This document shows positions 27,986 to 38,400 of a DNA stretch of 64,000 nucleotides, piece after piece. Source of the stretch: Polyangia bacterium (GTDB taxonomy: Bacteria; Myxococcota_A; Polyangia; Nannocystales; Nannocystaceae); contig JAUIKS010000005.1 of NCBI GenBank assembly GCA_030430565.1, forward strand, positions 186,001 through 250,000, given 5' to 3'. The translations under genes and the position numbers were made by a program. The notes below the pieces were generated by a model that was not told where the DNA came from, did no database searches, and was given only the letters and a program-made list of their open reading frames with translations. Position 1 is the first letter of the stretch; each line of letters opens with the position of its first letter.

Positions 27986-28452
27986 TCGACATCGGATCGA
28001 CGAAAGATCGACAAAAGATCTCGCTCGCACACAGCGCGACCGGCGAGACGCGCCCGCGCGTGACCCGGAAGAAGCCGTCGCCTCGCTTTTTTAATGTACG
28101 CGCGGCCGAAGCGACCGCGGCTGCCGAGGACGTCGCGGGACAACCTGTATTTTCGTGCACTTGGCGCCCGCGCGACGAAGGCCCGCGAAAATTGATCCGG
28201 CGCTGACAACTGATAACGCGCGCGAGCTGGCGCGCGGTATCAGTGCGGGCGCGTTCTCATTCGCCGCCGGGGCGCGATCCAGTACACGCGGGGGCGCGAT
28301 TCTCCATCGGCGACGCGCGTGTAGACCCGACGTCGGGCCGACATTCACCCCCTGCAGCACCATGGACTTGCACCGGTGAGTTTGTTACGTTTCCCAAGTC
28401 TCGGGCCGTCATCCGAGCAGTTTCGTCGCGCCTCAGGAGTCCCCCCTTGAAC
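27986..28452. other. 467-base gap between recR and mglB, no gene seen
   Basis: Both strands contain short open frames that run through this gap, but their composition looks like noise. No tRNA, hairpin-plus-T terminator or clear promoter was recognised. It presumably holds the end of the recR transcript and the mglBA promoter. Confidence 0.5.
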
Positions 28453-28935
28453 ATGCTGAACCCACAGCTGGTGATGTACGACGAGGAGCAGAAGCAGATC
28501 GAGCGAATCGCTGCAAAGCTCCACCGGGATTCTCGCTCAAAGACCATCCTTCTCGTCGACAAGAACGGACAGCTCATCGCCTCGGCCGGAGAGGTCTCGC
28601 ACCTCGACACGACCTCACTGAGCTCGCTAGTCGCCGGCAACGTCGCCGCGACCGGTGGTATCGCCAAGCTCATTGAAGAGGACGAGTTCACCGGCCAGTA
28701 CCACGAAGGTAAGGGCATCTCGATTCACCTCACCCTCGTCGGTCGCCGCGCCATCCTCGTGGTCCTGTTCGACAAGAACACGACGCACGGGCTGGTCCGA
28801 CTGCGAGTCCGCAAGGCCAGCGGTGAGCTCGCGAAGATCTTTGAGGAGCTCGCCAAGAAGGCAGCATCGACGCCGATGCCGAGCGTGTTTGATGAGATCA
28901 CGGATGAAGACATCGACAACCTGTTTGCCGACTAG
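28453..28935 (+). CDS. mglB: MglB, roadblock/LC7-domain GTPase-activating protein for MglA
   Basis: 160 residues from ATG 28453; a TTG two codons upstream (28447) is an alternative. The sequence follows Myxococcus MglB closely: [82 protein letters not shown] and an acidic end, [12 protein letters not shown]. MglB homodimers bind MglA-GTP, stimulate hydrolysis and mark the lagging cell pole. It is 17 bases upstream of mglA in the same operon. Confidence 0.97.
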   Translation: MLNPQLVMYDEEQKQIERIAAKLHRDSRSKTILLVDKNGQLIASAGEVSHLDTTSLSSLVAGNVAATGGIAKLIEEDEFTGQYHEGKGISIHLTLVGRRAILVVLFDKNTTHGLVRLRVRKASGELAKIFEELAKKAASTPMPSVFDEITDEDIDNLFAD

Positions 28936-28952
28936 AACAGAGGGTTCAGCCG

Positions 28953-29540
28953 ATGTCGTTCATCAATTACAGCTCTCGCGAGATCAACTGTAAGCTCGTC
29001 TACTACGGGCCCGGTCTGTGCGGGAAGACGACGAATCTCCAGTATATCTACAACAAGACCCGCCCCGAGGCGAAAGGCAAGATGATCTCGCTCGCCACCG
29101 AGACCGAGCGAACCTTGTTCTTCGACTTCCTGCCGCTGAGTCTTGGCGAGATCCGCGGGTTCAAGACTCGCTTCCACCTCTACACGGTCCCGGGTCAGGT
29201 CTTCTACGACGCGAGCCGTAAGTTGATCCTCAAGGGCGTCGACGGGGTGTGCTTCGTCGCCGACTCGCAGGAGGAGCGCATGGAGGCCAACATCGAGAGC
29301 CTCGACAACCTGCGCATCAACCTCAACGAGCAGGGCTACGATCTCGACAAGATCCCCTACGTCATTCAGTGGAACAAGCGAGACCTGCCCAACGCGGTCC
29401 CGGTCAACATCCTCTCGCGTGAGTGCAACCCGACCGGCGTCCCTGAGTTCGAGGCCTGCGCGGTGACCGGCGAGGGCGTCTTCGACACGCTCAAGGCGCT
29501 CGCCAAGCAGGTCCTCGCGGAGCTGCGCAAGGGGACCTAG
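28953..29540 (+). CDS. mglA: MglA, Ras-like polarity GTPase
   Basis: 195 residues, ribosome site agaggg 8 bases before ATG. Motifs: P-loop [20 protein letters not shown] (residues 19-27 core), the [20 protein letters not shown] switch II region with the MglA-type Gly in place of the Ras Asp-x-x-Gly context, and [10 protein letters not shown] (N-K-x-D). MglA-GTP sits at the leading pole and controls gliding and type IV pilus motility and reversals in Myxococcus; it is also found in non-gliders. A terminator lies 31 bases downstream, so mglBA ends here. Confidence 0.98.
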   Translation: MSFINYSSREINCKLVYYGPGLCGKTTNLQYIYNKTRPEAKGKMISLATETERTLFFDFLPLSLGEIRGFKTRFHLYTVPGQVFYDASRKLILKGVDGVCFVADSQEERMEANIESLDNLRINLNEQGYDLDKIPYVIQWNKRDLPNAVPVNILSRECNPTGVPEFEACAVTGEGVFDTLKALAKQVLAELRKGT

Positions 29541-29571
29541 CGCGCGCTCCTGCGAGAGCCCGCTCCCAGAG

Positions 29572-29600
29572 CCCGCGCGGTGCCAGCCGCGCGGGTTTTT
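29572..29600 (+). terminator. Rho-independent terminator of mglBA
   Basis: CCCGCGCGG (29572-29580) pairs perfectly with CCGCGCGGG (29587-29595) around a 6-base loop and is followed directly by TTTTT. This is the clearest intrinsic terminator in the window. Confidence 0.92.
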
Positions 29601-29876
29601 CATTTGTCCCTATGTGCAGGTTTGGACACATGTCGTCTAGGACATGATGTTTGCTTCATATCGCTCCGCGCGCCTCCGCGCCGGCGGCCGCGCCAGTTAC
29701 CTGTCTCGATAGACAGGAGCACGCGGCCAGCCCGCAGTGTTGCATTCGAACTCAACTTGCCAGACCCTCAAGTCGCGTGGGCCGTTTTCAGTAACGAGAG
29801 CGCGCGCCGATCAGGAACGAAGCCGGCGACAGGACGTCGCGCCTCAGCGCCGGTACTTCACGACGGAGCAGGAAGC
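29601..29876 (+). other. mglA downstream gap with hairpin CCTGTCT-cgat-AGACAGG at 29700-29717
   Basis: This gap has no credible gene. It has a perfect 7-bp stem with a 4-base loop at 29700-29717 and a less perfect inverted arrangement around the two ggacaca/aggacatg motifs near 29620-29650. Either may be an operator or leader element for the membrane protein gene at 29877. No T-run follows the hairpin. Confidence 0.4.
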
Positions 29877-30680
29877 ATGACCACCGCGTCTGACGAATGG
29901 ATTCAGCAGTCTCTCGCCAGGCTCGAGGAGCTCGAGGAGCAGCGCCAACAACACGAGAGCGCCCTCGAGGCGGCGACCGAGGTCGCCGCGCTGCAGCAAC
30001 ACTCGCAGGCCCTCGAGCAGATCGAGGCCGAGATGGCGAACCTCTACGAGCGCTTAGAGGCCGTCGCGGGCGACGGCGACGACAGCGAGGAGGTCGAGCC
30101 CGAGGCGCCCGCGCCGGAGCCCGCGCCCAGCCCAGCGGTGAGTCCCGCGGCGACCCCCGCGGGATTCGGAGCCGCGCCCGCAGCTCCTGCCGGCTTCAGC
30201 ACACCCACGCCCGCACCCCCTGCTGGCTTCAGCGCCCCGTCGCCAGCCCCGGGCTTCAGCTCCCCCTCACCGGCGGGCTTCGCCTCACCCTCCCCCTACA
30301 GCCCGAGCGCGGGCATGGATGACTTCGACACGCCTAAGAAAGGCGGCGCCGCGAAGTGGGGCCTGTTGATCGCGCTCCTGCTCGGCGGCGGCGCGATCGG
30401 GGGCTACATCTTCGTCTCGCAGAACAACGCCGAGAGCGAGGAGCCGACCAAAGCCGGGCCAGCGAAGGTGATCGGCGGCGGCGTCGTGCCGCCGGACACC
30501 CAGGGCCCGAAGGCGCCCAAGGGCAACGTCGACTCGAGCGAGGGCACGCAGTTCAAGAAGGGCAACCGTCCCCGCGGCGGCGGCGGTGGCGGCGGCGGCG
30601 GGTCGAAGACGAAAAAGAAGAAGAAGAAGACCTACGAGATCACCAACACCGACGATCCACTGGCGGGGATCAACAAGTAG
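29877..30680 (+). CDS. single-pass membrane protein with coiled-coil N-terminus and Lys-rich C-terminus
   Basis: 267 residues from ATG 29877 (ribosome site aggaag). Residues 1-65 form a coiled coil (QQSLARLEELEEQRQQHESA, ALEQIEAEMANLYERLEAV). Residues 70-150 are Pro/Ala/Ser-rich, with a repeated P-A-G-F motif. One transmembrane helix lies near residue 163 (KWGLLIALLLGGGAIGGYIF), followed by a Gly run, a Lys run and a conserved-looking end (ITNTDDPLAGINK). There is no signal peptide, so the N-terminus is probably cytoplasmic. It lies just downstream of mglBA but after a terminator, so a link to polarity is speculative. I recognise no family. Confidence 0.7.
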   Translation: MTTASDEWIQQSLARLEELEEQRQQHESALEAATEVAALQQHSQALEQIEAEMANLYERLEAVAGDGDDSEEVEPEAPAPEPAPSPAVSPAATPAGFGAAPAAPAGFSTPTPAPPAGFSAPSPAPGFSSPSPAGFASPSPYSPSAGMDDFDTPKKGGAAKWGLLIALLLGGGAIGGYIFVSQNNAESEEPTKAGPAKVIGGGVVPPDTQGPKAPKGNVDSSEGTQFKKGNRPRGGGGGGGGGSKTKKKKKKTYEITNTDDPLAGINK

Positions 30681-30701
30681 GTTCTTCAACAAGGCGCTCG
30701 G

Positions 30702-32381
30702 TCAGCGCGACGCGTTGGCGTCGCCCGAGTCCTCGCGCTTCCGCGGTCCATGAGGAACCGCCTCACCCGGCTGACGGACCGCGAACGCCGAGCCGAGCGT
30801 CGGTCGCCTCGTTCGGCGGTCCTTGACCTTCGGCGGGCTGAACACGGGGCGACGCCCCGAGTCCGAACTCGAGACGGTCGGCGGCGGCGCCGGCGTCAGC
30901 TTCGACGAGCGCGCCTTCTCAGCGGCGCCTTGCTTCCCGTTGCCGCCCGGCGCCGAGCGGAACAGGCCCTTGTCGGGCGGAGACGGAGCCGGCGGCGCGT
31001 AGGGTGAAGCGTCCGGCTTCACGCGCCGCAGGTCGCTGCCCTCGAGGATCGAGGGTGTCTGCGCGGACGCGTCGACCAGCGCGCTCTGCTTCGGCGCCCG
31101 CGCCTTCGGAGCGTCGCGGTCGACCGCCGCGTCGTCATCGTCGTCATCGTCGTCGGCCGGCGCGAGCTCGACCGCGATGTCCTGCTCATCATCACCCTCG
31201 TCGACATCCATCGAGATGCCGAGCTCGTCGTCATCGTCGTCGAGCTCAATGTCGATCGCCGGCGACGGCTTCTTCGCCGCGGGGACCGCCCGCAGGTTCG
31301 TGAAGGTGCGGCGCCCGTGCGTGTCGTAGCTGACGGACTGCTTGTGGATCGGTCCGTCAGACTCGACGGTGATGGGCGCGTCGTGGGCCTCGGTCGGGTC
31401 CGCCCAGCCGCGCGCCTTGAGCGAGCGTCGCGCCGCTTCGGCTTTCTCGTCCTTCTGCTTCTCGACCCTCTCGCCGTCGCTCATGCCGTCGATGACGCCG
31501 CCGACGACCTTGTTGACCGCGGTCTCGCTCGTCACGACGATGGTCGTCCGTCGTGATCGCGCGCGTCGCTCCCGGCGAAGCTGCGCCTCGATGACCCGGC
31601 GGTGCTTGTGCCGGCCGCGGCGGACGAGGTCGTCGACAACGGGATCGGGATCATCCTGCAGATAGATCTGCGCCTGCTCGAGCAAGCCCGAGGCCTTGTC
31701 GACTTTCTCGAGCTGCAAGAGCGCGAGCGCGTGCGCGGCGATGAGTCGCGGGTGCTCGCCGATCGTCTTGCGCGCGGCCTCGATGTACGCGAGCGCCTGA
31801 CGGGCTTTCTTCTCGCTCGTCGAGAGCAGCACGATCGCGAGATCAAGCTGGTCTCGAGGACCGACGAGCTTCGCCTTCAGCAGCTTGTTGAGCAGCCGGC
31901 GCGCGTTCTTGCGATCGCCCGCGACCACGAGCGCGTGCGCCTGCGCGCTCACGAGCATGACCGCGTCGGGCTGCCTGCACAGCCGCGCGGTCTCGGCGAA
32001 CGCACGCGCGGCGGCCTTCCCGTCGCCGAGCTTGAGATGGAGTCGCGCCTCCTGCAGCGTGACCCAGGCGTAGGGCGCGAACAGGCTGACGAGCGGGCGG
32101 CTGCGCAGCGTTCGCAGGAGCGAGCCGGCGCGCCGGCGGCTCGCGCTCTCGATCGTCCGGCCGATCCGCTCGAGCGCGTTTTGAGTCAACGCCGGGATCA
32201 GCACCCACAGCAGCAAGCCCACGCCGATAAAGCTCATCTTCGCTGCGGTGCTCTCGGCCGTGAGACCGATCGCGGCGAAGGTGAGCGGCACGCCGTAGTG
32301 AAGCGCTCGCCCTGGTCCGGGTCGACCGCTGCGCATCCACAGATGCGGCGGCACGACGACCGGCGGTAGCTCGCCCTTCAT
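30702..32381 (-). CDS. TPR-type membrane protein with acidic Asp-repeat region
   Basis: 559 residues from ATG 32381; an ATG at 32423 would add 14. Two hydrophobic helices lie near the N-terminus (ALHYGVPLTFAAIGLTA, KMSFIGVGLLLWVLIPAL), followed by an all-helical TPR-like region (about residues 85-260; for example LHLKLGDGKAAARAFAETAR, RLIAAHALALLQLEKVDKAS). The last 230 residues are low complexity with Asp runs (DDDDDDDD) and basic Pro-rich ends. It is probably an inner-membrane scaffold with a large disordered cytoplasmic tail. It is divergent from the M48-like gene and convergent with the coiled-coil membrane protein. I recognise no enzyme motif. Confidence 0.75.
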   Translation of the reverse strand: MKGELPPVVVPPHLWMRSGRPGPGRALHYGVPLTFAAIGLTAESTAAKMSFIGVGLLLWVLIPALTQNALERIGRTIESASRRRAGSLLRTLRSRPLVSLFAPYAWVTLQEARLHLKLGDGKAAARAFAETARLCRQPDAVMLVSAQAHALVVAGDRKNARRLLNKLLKAKLVGPRDQLDLAIVLLSTSEKKARQALAYIEAARKTIGEHPRLIAAHALALLQLEKVDKASGLLEQAQIYLQDDPDPVVDDLVRRGRHKHRRVIEAQLRRERRARSRRTTIVVTSETAVNKVVGGVIDGMSDGERVEKQKDEKAEAARRSLKARGWADPTEAHDAPITVESDGPIHKQSVSYDTHGRRTFTNLRAVPAAKKPSPAIDIELDDDDDELGISMDVDEGDDEQDIAVELAPADDDDDDDDAAVDRDAPKARAPKQSALVDASAQTPSILEGSDLRRVKPDASPYAPPAPSPPDKGLFRSAPGGNGKQGAAEKARSSKLTPAPPPTVSSSDSGRRPVFSPPKVKDRRTRRPTLGSAFAVRQPGEAVPHGPRKREDSGDANASR

Positions 32382-32513
32382 GGAGATCGGCGCCGACACG
32401 TTCGAAGGCGGGCATACCGACAATGGCGCGCCCCTGCAAGCGAGTTTGGACTAGCCGACTCGGTTTTTGCACCCCAGACGACAGATCGGGAACACGACTG
32501 CTAAACTTGCCGA

Positions 32514-33482
32514 GTGGGCGCTCCTCCATCTTCACAAGCTGGATCGTCAGACGCACAGATCGACCTCGGGCGATTCGTGCAACGCCGTCAGCTCGCCTCG
32601 TACGAGCAAGATATGGCCCGCGCGAGCTATGCGTACGGGGTCGATGTTCGGCGCGCGCGGTGGTTCGCCAACTCGTCGCTCAGCCAGACCGCGATGCGTG
32701 CCATCGAGCTTCGCTGGTATCGACTCGTCGACAGCCTGACACCCGACGAGCTCGCGTATCCTGACGATCCGAACGCGATGCCGCTGCTGGGCGAGGTCTC
32801 AGCGCTGGCCCAGCTGCTGCACATGCGCGCCCCGGGGGTCCGGCTGCTCACAGAGCGCGCGAGGGCCAGCGGGGACTGGGGACTCGCTACCCCGATGGGC
32901 AACGTCCGCGGCAGCGAGGACTGGCTGGTGCTCGACGCTGAGGGCCTGCGCGCGCAACCACCGGGCGAACGAGCGTTTTTGCTCGGGGCGGCGATGGGTC
33001 ATCTCCAGTGCGGGCACGGGCCGATCTTCGTCAGCCACTTCGTCGGTCACCGCGCTGGCGGAGGGCGACTGGTCCGCAGGCTGCTCGCGTCGTGGACGTT
33101 CCTGAGCGTGTTCTCGGCCGACCGCGCGGGTCTGCTCGCGGCGGGCGGGCTCGAAGCCGCGCTCATGGGTCTCGGCACACAGGTCGCGCAGCGCGTCCCT
33201 TGGTACCCAGCGTTCGCGCCCTTGCACCAGCGACGACAATCGCTCGAGGACTTCGAGCGATCGCGCGTAGCCGCGCGCGTACGCACTCGAGTCGCGCTCG
33301 CGCGCGCGCGCCTGAACCTTCAGCGCGCGCCCGCGCCCGAGAAGCCCCCCGCGCCCGAGGGCGCGAGCGAGGCGGCGTCCGAGCCCGACACCAGCACCAC
33401 CGTGCCGCGCGGCGTGCCGGCGAACGCCTGGCCGCTCGCGCGCTGCGACCAGCGCCTGACCCGTCGCCTCGGCCTGTTCTGA
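32514..33482 (+). CDS. M48-family peptidase-like protein lacking HExxH (pseudopeptidase)
   Basis: 322 residues from GTG 32514. The middle resembles the soluble M48 metallopeptidases: a segment ending GERAFLLGAAMGHLQCGHGP (residues 151-170) aligns with the family's F-x-x-x-H-E-x-G-H-x-x-x-G-H, and SADRAGLLAAGGLEAALMGL (about residues 201-220) matches its S-A-D-R-A-G-L-L. The first zinc His and the catalytic Glu are replaced by Ala (residues 159-160), while Gly162-His163 and later His169 remain. I infer loss of proteolysis with the fold kept. There is no signal peptide. It stands 66 bases before two dynamin-like GTPase genes on the same strand, so a role as their partner is plausible. Confidence 0.65.
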   Translation: MGAPPSSQAGSSDAQIDLGRFVQRRQLASYEQDMARASYAYGVDVRRARWFANSSLSQTAMRAIELRWYRLVDSLTPDELAYPDDPNAMPLLGEVSALAQLLHMRAPGVRLLTERARASGDWGLATPMGNVRGSEDWLVLDAEGLRAQPPGERAFLLGAAMGHLQCGHGPIFVSHFVGHRAGGGRLVRRLLASWTFLSVFSADRAGLLAAGGLEAALMGLGTQVAQRVPWYPAFAPLHQRRQSLEDFERSRVAARVRTRVALARARLNLQRAPAPEKPPAPEGASEAASEPDTSTTVPRGVPANAWPLARCDQRLTRRLGLF

Positions 33483-33548
33483 GGCGCTCCCCGACCACGA
33501 AGCAACGAACGAACGGTCAGTCACCTGAACTCGGAGACACACGAATCG

Positions 33549-35390
33549 ATGGAAGCCCAGAGCACCCTCGGGGAACTCACCCACGAGCTGTCGACGATCG
33601 CGGGCTCGCTCGGCCTGACGGCGCTCGCCCGTCGCATCGAGGAGGACTCTCACCGTCGCCTCGCGCGCGCGACCCTGCGCGTCGCCGTGCTCGGCGAGAT
33701 CAAGCGCGGCAAGAGCTCGCTGATCAACGCGCTGCTCGGCGACAAGATCGTCCCCACCGGCGTCACGCCGACCACCGGCGCGGCGGTCGAGGTCGTCCGC
33801 GGTCGGCCAGGCTACTGGCTCGTCGAGCCGACCGCGCCCGAGGAGGACAGCGCGAGCGCGAAGCGTGAGGAGCTCGACGCGGATCGCTTCAAGCGCCTGG
33901 CCCGAGGGCGCGAGCAGGTCGTCGACACGATCATCCGCGCGACCACCGACGCGGACTCGCTGCTCGAGGGCATGGAGCTCGTCGACACGCCGGGGATCAA
34001 CGACATCGACGTCGCGCGCGGACACTCGAGCCGACGCGAGCTCCCCCGCGGCGACGTGCTCCTGTTCGTGCTCGACGCGACCCAGGCGCTCAACCGCACC
34101 GAGCTGAGCTACCTGCGCGACGCGGTGATCGCCGTCGGCGGCACCGGCGGCACCGGGGCGACCATCCTGATCGCGCTCAACCGCATCGACCTGATCCCGG
34201 AGAAGGACCGCGAGTCGGTCCGCGACCGCGTGCGCGGCGAGCTGCAGGCGATCATCCCCGGGGTCGAGATCTTCGAGACCGACTCGCGCACCAGCCTCAA
34301 GCAGCCCGACAGCGAGAGCCACGGCGTCCACGAGGTCGAGCGCCTGCGCGGCCGCCTGCGCGCGCTGCACTCTTCGCGTCAGACCATCCTGCCCCAAAGA
34401 ACACGTACCGCGCTGATCCGCTACGCGCGGCTGCTCGCGCAGAGCGCCTCGATCCAGCAGCGCGCGATGACCCTCGAGATCGAGACGCTGCGAGCCGAGC
34501 GCGACGCGGTCGAGGCCTCGCTGACGCAGCAGGCGCTGGACTTCGAGAAGCTCAAGCAGATGATGTCGGAGACGCGCGCGATGATCCTCGCGGAGAGCCG
34601 CGAGCGCCTGCAGGCGTTCCACAAAGAGCTGCACAACGAGGCCTTCTCGCAGCTCGAGCGCCCCGACCTGCGGGTGATCGCCCACAGCCTCCCCGGCGCG
34701 ATCCAGGACTCGATCATGCACTTCGCCCAGGCCGAGGCCGAGCGCATCCGCTTCGCGCTCGACGCCCTCACCCGCGAGGTCCTGCGCACGCACGGCGTCC
34801 TGTCCCGTCGGCGGCTGCGCAGCGCCGCGCTGCGCTTCGGCTTCCGCGGCACCGAGGTTCACTTCGAGCCGCCGTCGGTCGCGGTCGAGGTCGGGATGTT
34901 GACGGTGGGCCTCCTCGGCACCGCGATCGCGTACTTCGGCAACTTCATCGCCGGCATGCTCGTGACGATCATCGGCCCGCTCGCGACCATGGCGCTGCGC
35001 GAGCGCTCCGTCCGCGAGCTGCGAGCCTCGGCCGAGCGCGCGATCCCGGACGCGCTCAGCACCAGCGTCGAGGGCCTCGAGGGCGCGCTCACCCGCGTCG
35101 TCGACGAGCACGTCGCCGCGCTCGAGGAGCACCTCGTGCTCGCCAACGCCGAGCTCGGTGAGCAGCTCACCGCGCTGCTCGACCGCGCCAGCGAGGTGCT
35201 CTCGCGCAGCTCGTCGGCGACGAGCAGCGCCGGCGACAACAGCGACAACGTCGAGGGCGGCTACCGCGTCGCGCCGACGGGTGACGGGCGCTCGCTGCTC
35301 GACGCGCGCAGCGAGCTCGCGCGGCTCGAGCAGCGCGTCGACGCGATCGCGCGGCGGCTCGGCGCGTTGACGCTCACCGGCGAGGCGTAG
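33549..35390 (+). CDS. bacterial dynamin-like GTPase with central membrane segment
   Basis: 613 residues. G1 is GEIKRGKSSLINALLG (residues 49-64), G2-like Thr in TGVTPTTGAAVEV, G3 VDTPGINDID, and G4 ALNRIDLIP. It is followed by long helical regions (LRAERDAVEASLTQQALDFE) and a hydrophobic hairpin at about residues 445-482 (GMLTVGLLGTAIAYFGNFIA then GMLVTIIGPLATMAL), which is the usual place for a membrane-inserting paddle. A C-terminal coiled coil (ARSELARLEQRVDAIARRLG) closes the protein. Bacterial dynamins remodel or fuse membranes, and several act in envelope stress or phage defence. The next gene, 44 bases on, is a second dynamin. Confidence 0.88.
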   Translation: MEAQSTLGELTHELSTIAGSLGLTALARRIEEDSHRRLARATLRVAVLGEIKRGKSSLINALLGDKIVPTGVTPTTGAAVEVVRGRPGYWLVEPTAPEEDSASAKREELDADRFKRLARGREQVVDTIIRATTDADSLLEGMELVDTPGINDIDVARGHSSRRELPRGDVLLFVLDATQALNRTELSYLRDAVIAVGGTGGTGATILIALNRIDLIPEKDRESVRDRVRGELQAIIPGVEIFETDSRTSLKQPDSESHGVHEVERLRGRLRALHSSRQTILPQRTRTALIRYARLLAQSASIQQRAMTLEIETLRAERDAVEASLTQQALDFEKLKQMMSETRAMILAESRERLQAFHKELHNEAFSQLERPDLRVIAHSLPGAIQDSIMHFAQAEAERIRFALDALTREVLRTHGVLSRRRLRSAALRFGFRGTEVHFEPPSVAVEVGMLTVGLLGTAIAYFGNFIAGMLVTIIGPLATMALRERSVRELRASAERAIPDALSTSVEGLEGALTRVVDEHVAALEEHLVLANAELGEQLTALLDRASEVLSRSSSATSSAGDNSDNVEGGYRVAPTGDGRSLLDARSELARLEQRVDAIARRLGALTLTGEA

Positions 35391-35434
35391 CTAGATCGAC
35401 CTCTCGAAAATTCGCGAGCGAGGCGAACTCGACC

Positions 35435-38400
35435 ATGACGAGCACGAGCGACTCCAACGGACCGAAGCGCGCCACCTCGAGCGGCGACGATGAAGACCCG
35501 CTCAAGGATCTCAAGGCCCGCCTGCGCGGCGACACTGACGAGGCGGAGGCGGAGGCGGCGAGCGAGACAGACGCGGAGGCGGACGCCTCCGCCGAGTCGA
35601 AGACAGACGCGGACGCCGATGGCGACCCGGAGGAGGATGACTCCGTCGCGGACAACGCCGTCAGCACGCTGCGCAGCTTCGGCTCGACGCTCGGAGGCTG
35701 GGCGAAGCGCGTCGGCTCGCTGATCACCGAGGTCTCGACCGGGCAGCCGTCGATCCCCGAGAGCGTGCGCGCGCCGCTCGAGACGATCCGGACGCTGCGC
35801 CTGCGGGGACAATTCGCCGACGCCCGCGTCCGCCTCGAGCGCCTGCACAAAGAGCACGCCGAGGTCGCCGCCGTGACCGCGAGCCTGGGACTCACGCTCA
35901 GCTCACAAGCTGTCCTCGAGGACATCGGTGTCGGTGAGCTCGCCGAGCTCGTCGACGCGCTCGCGCGTCAGCGGCGCAAGCCGCCCTTCTTCGCGCTGCT
36001 GTCGGCGAGTCGCCACTTCGTCCGCGGGCAGTACGACGACGCCATCGACGACCTCCGCCGCAGCCTCCGCCGGCTCGGCGAGCTGCCCGAGCCGCTGGCC
36101 GACGAGTACCGCTTCTTCGGTCACCTGCTCGCGACAATGACCCAGGCGCGGCGCGGGCGAAACGACCGCGCGCTGCTCGAGCTGCACCGCGCGCGCGTCG
36201 AGCTCCCCGAGGACGCCGGGCCCGCGATCCGCCAGCACCTGATGCTGGTCGGCGTGCGCATCATGCTCTCCGAGGATCATCTCGACGAGGCGGCCGCGTG
36301 GCTGCGCACCACCATCAGCGCCGAACCTGAACAACGGGACATCAACGGACCGGGCGCCGCTGACCCTCGAATGATCAACACCTCGCTGACGGCGCGTGCC
36401 TGGCTCGCGCGCACGCTCGCCGCCTCGGGCGATCGCGCCGGCGCGCTCGAGCTCGTCGAGGAGATCCCCGACGAGCCGATGTGGTACGAGACGCGGATCC
36501 GCGTCGCGCTGTGCACGGGGCCCGACGAGGCCGCGCGCACGCTCGCGCTCCGCTACCTCCAAGCCGACCCGGCGAGCTGGGTCCGCCAGCGGCTGTGGGC
36601 GCTCACCGAGCTGGCCTACGCGAGCGCGAGCAACACCCCGCCGAGCGCGGCCACGCGCGCCGCGATCGTCCAGGCGATCGTCCAGGCGACCACGAGCGCG
36701 CCCTCGGCCCAGCGCGACCGCTTCCTGCAGGAGCTCGCGCACGTGTGCCTGCGCGTCGAGCAGCTCGAGGGCTCGGGCCTCGAGCTGATCGACGACCGCG
36801 TGAGCGACAACCCCGACACCGCCAACGAGGAGCTCCGGGTCGCCCGGACGCGCATGGACCTGCGCCGCGGCAACGCGCGCGCGCGCGAGTCCTTCCTCGC
36901 CGGCCCGCCGCCGCAGTTCCGCACGCAGCCCGATCTCGGTGACCCGCTGGGGCCCGACGAGGTGTCGCCGCTGCGCGACCCGGCCACGCGAATGACGACG
37001 CTGCGCAGCCAGATCGCGCTCGCGACCGCGGAGCACTGCCTGCGCGAAGGAGCAGGTGACTCGGCGCAGGAGTTCCTCGTCGAGGCGCTCTCCGAGGCGC
37101 CGCGCCTCGCGGCCGCGCGCGAGCTGCTCGCCGAGCTCGGCGCGCCCGTCACCGGCGCGCGCCTCGAGGATCTGCTGGGGACCGCGACCGGCGTGCTCGC
37201 CTCGATCCCGAACCACGTCCTCGGCGTCTCGCTCGGCGGGGTCCAGGACGCGCTCGCCGGCGTGATCGCGGCCCGCGAGCGCCTCGCGCGTCCGCTCACC
37301 ATCGCGATCATGGGCGAGTTCTCGTCGGGCAAGAGCACCTTCGTCAACGCGCTGCTCGGCGAGGCCATCGCGCCGATGGGCGTGCTGCCGACCACGAGCA
37401 CGATCAACGTGTTCCGCCGCGGACCCTCGGGCGGCGCGCGCGTGCACTACCGCGACGGCACGATCTCGACGCTCGCCCGCGACGAGGTCCAGCGCTTCCT
37501 CCACGGCCTCGACGACGTCGAGGCCAGCCGGATCCGACACATGGAGGTCGAGCGCACCGGCGCGCACATGGGCGACGCCGCGGTCGTCGACACCCCCGGG
37601 CTCAACGCGCTCGACGGCTTCCACGAGCGAGTCGCCCGCGACTTCATCGAGGAGTCCGACGCGGTCGTCTGGATCTTCTCCGCGACCCGCGGCGGCGCGG
37701 CCTCGGAGGCCGGGATGCTCAACAGCATGCGCGCCGACGGCCGCCAGGTGCTCGGGATCGTCAACAAGGTCGACACCCTCGACGACGACGAGCGCGAGGA
37801 GCTGTGCGAGTACATCCAAGAGCAGTTCGGCGACGTGCTCGTCGATGTCATCCCGGTGTGCGCGACGGACGCCCTCGAGTACCGCGCGGCGCGGGCCGAC
37901 ACCGGCCGCGCTGAGGGCGACACCAAAGACCCCTTCGCCGCGGTCGAGGCCGGCCTCGAGGGCCACTTCCTGCACAACGCGCGCAAGCTCAAGCGCAGCG
38001 TGACCGCGAGGCGCCTGCGCGAGAACCTCAGCCGCGCCCGCGGCTCGGTGCAAGAGGCCGTCGATAACCTGGCCCGTCGCGCGCAAGCGGCCGAGCAGGA
38101 CGACGGGGACGAGCGCGCTGACATCAACCACCAGCTGCACAAGTTCGCGGACCGGGTGCACGACATCGTGCTCAACCTCGACGACCTGCTCACGCGCGAG
38201 AGCCTCGCGCTCGGCGTGCTGTCCAAGCGCGGCGCCGGCAAGGCCAAGCCGATGACCACGCAGGACGACGCCTACCTCAACACGGTGCTGCGCGACGCGG
38301 CCCTGCGCGCGCTGCAGGGGGCGCTCGGCGAGCTGACCCGCGAGAGCGCGTCGTCGGTGCTGACCGATGTCCTCGGCGAGCGCCTGATCCCCTGGGCCCA

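Noticed and set aside
32799..35132. 777-codon minus-strand open frame over the M48-like gene and first dynamin
   Set aside because: It spans two different plus-strand genes in antisense and has shadow composition.
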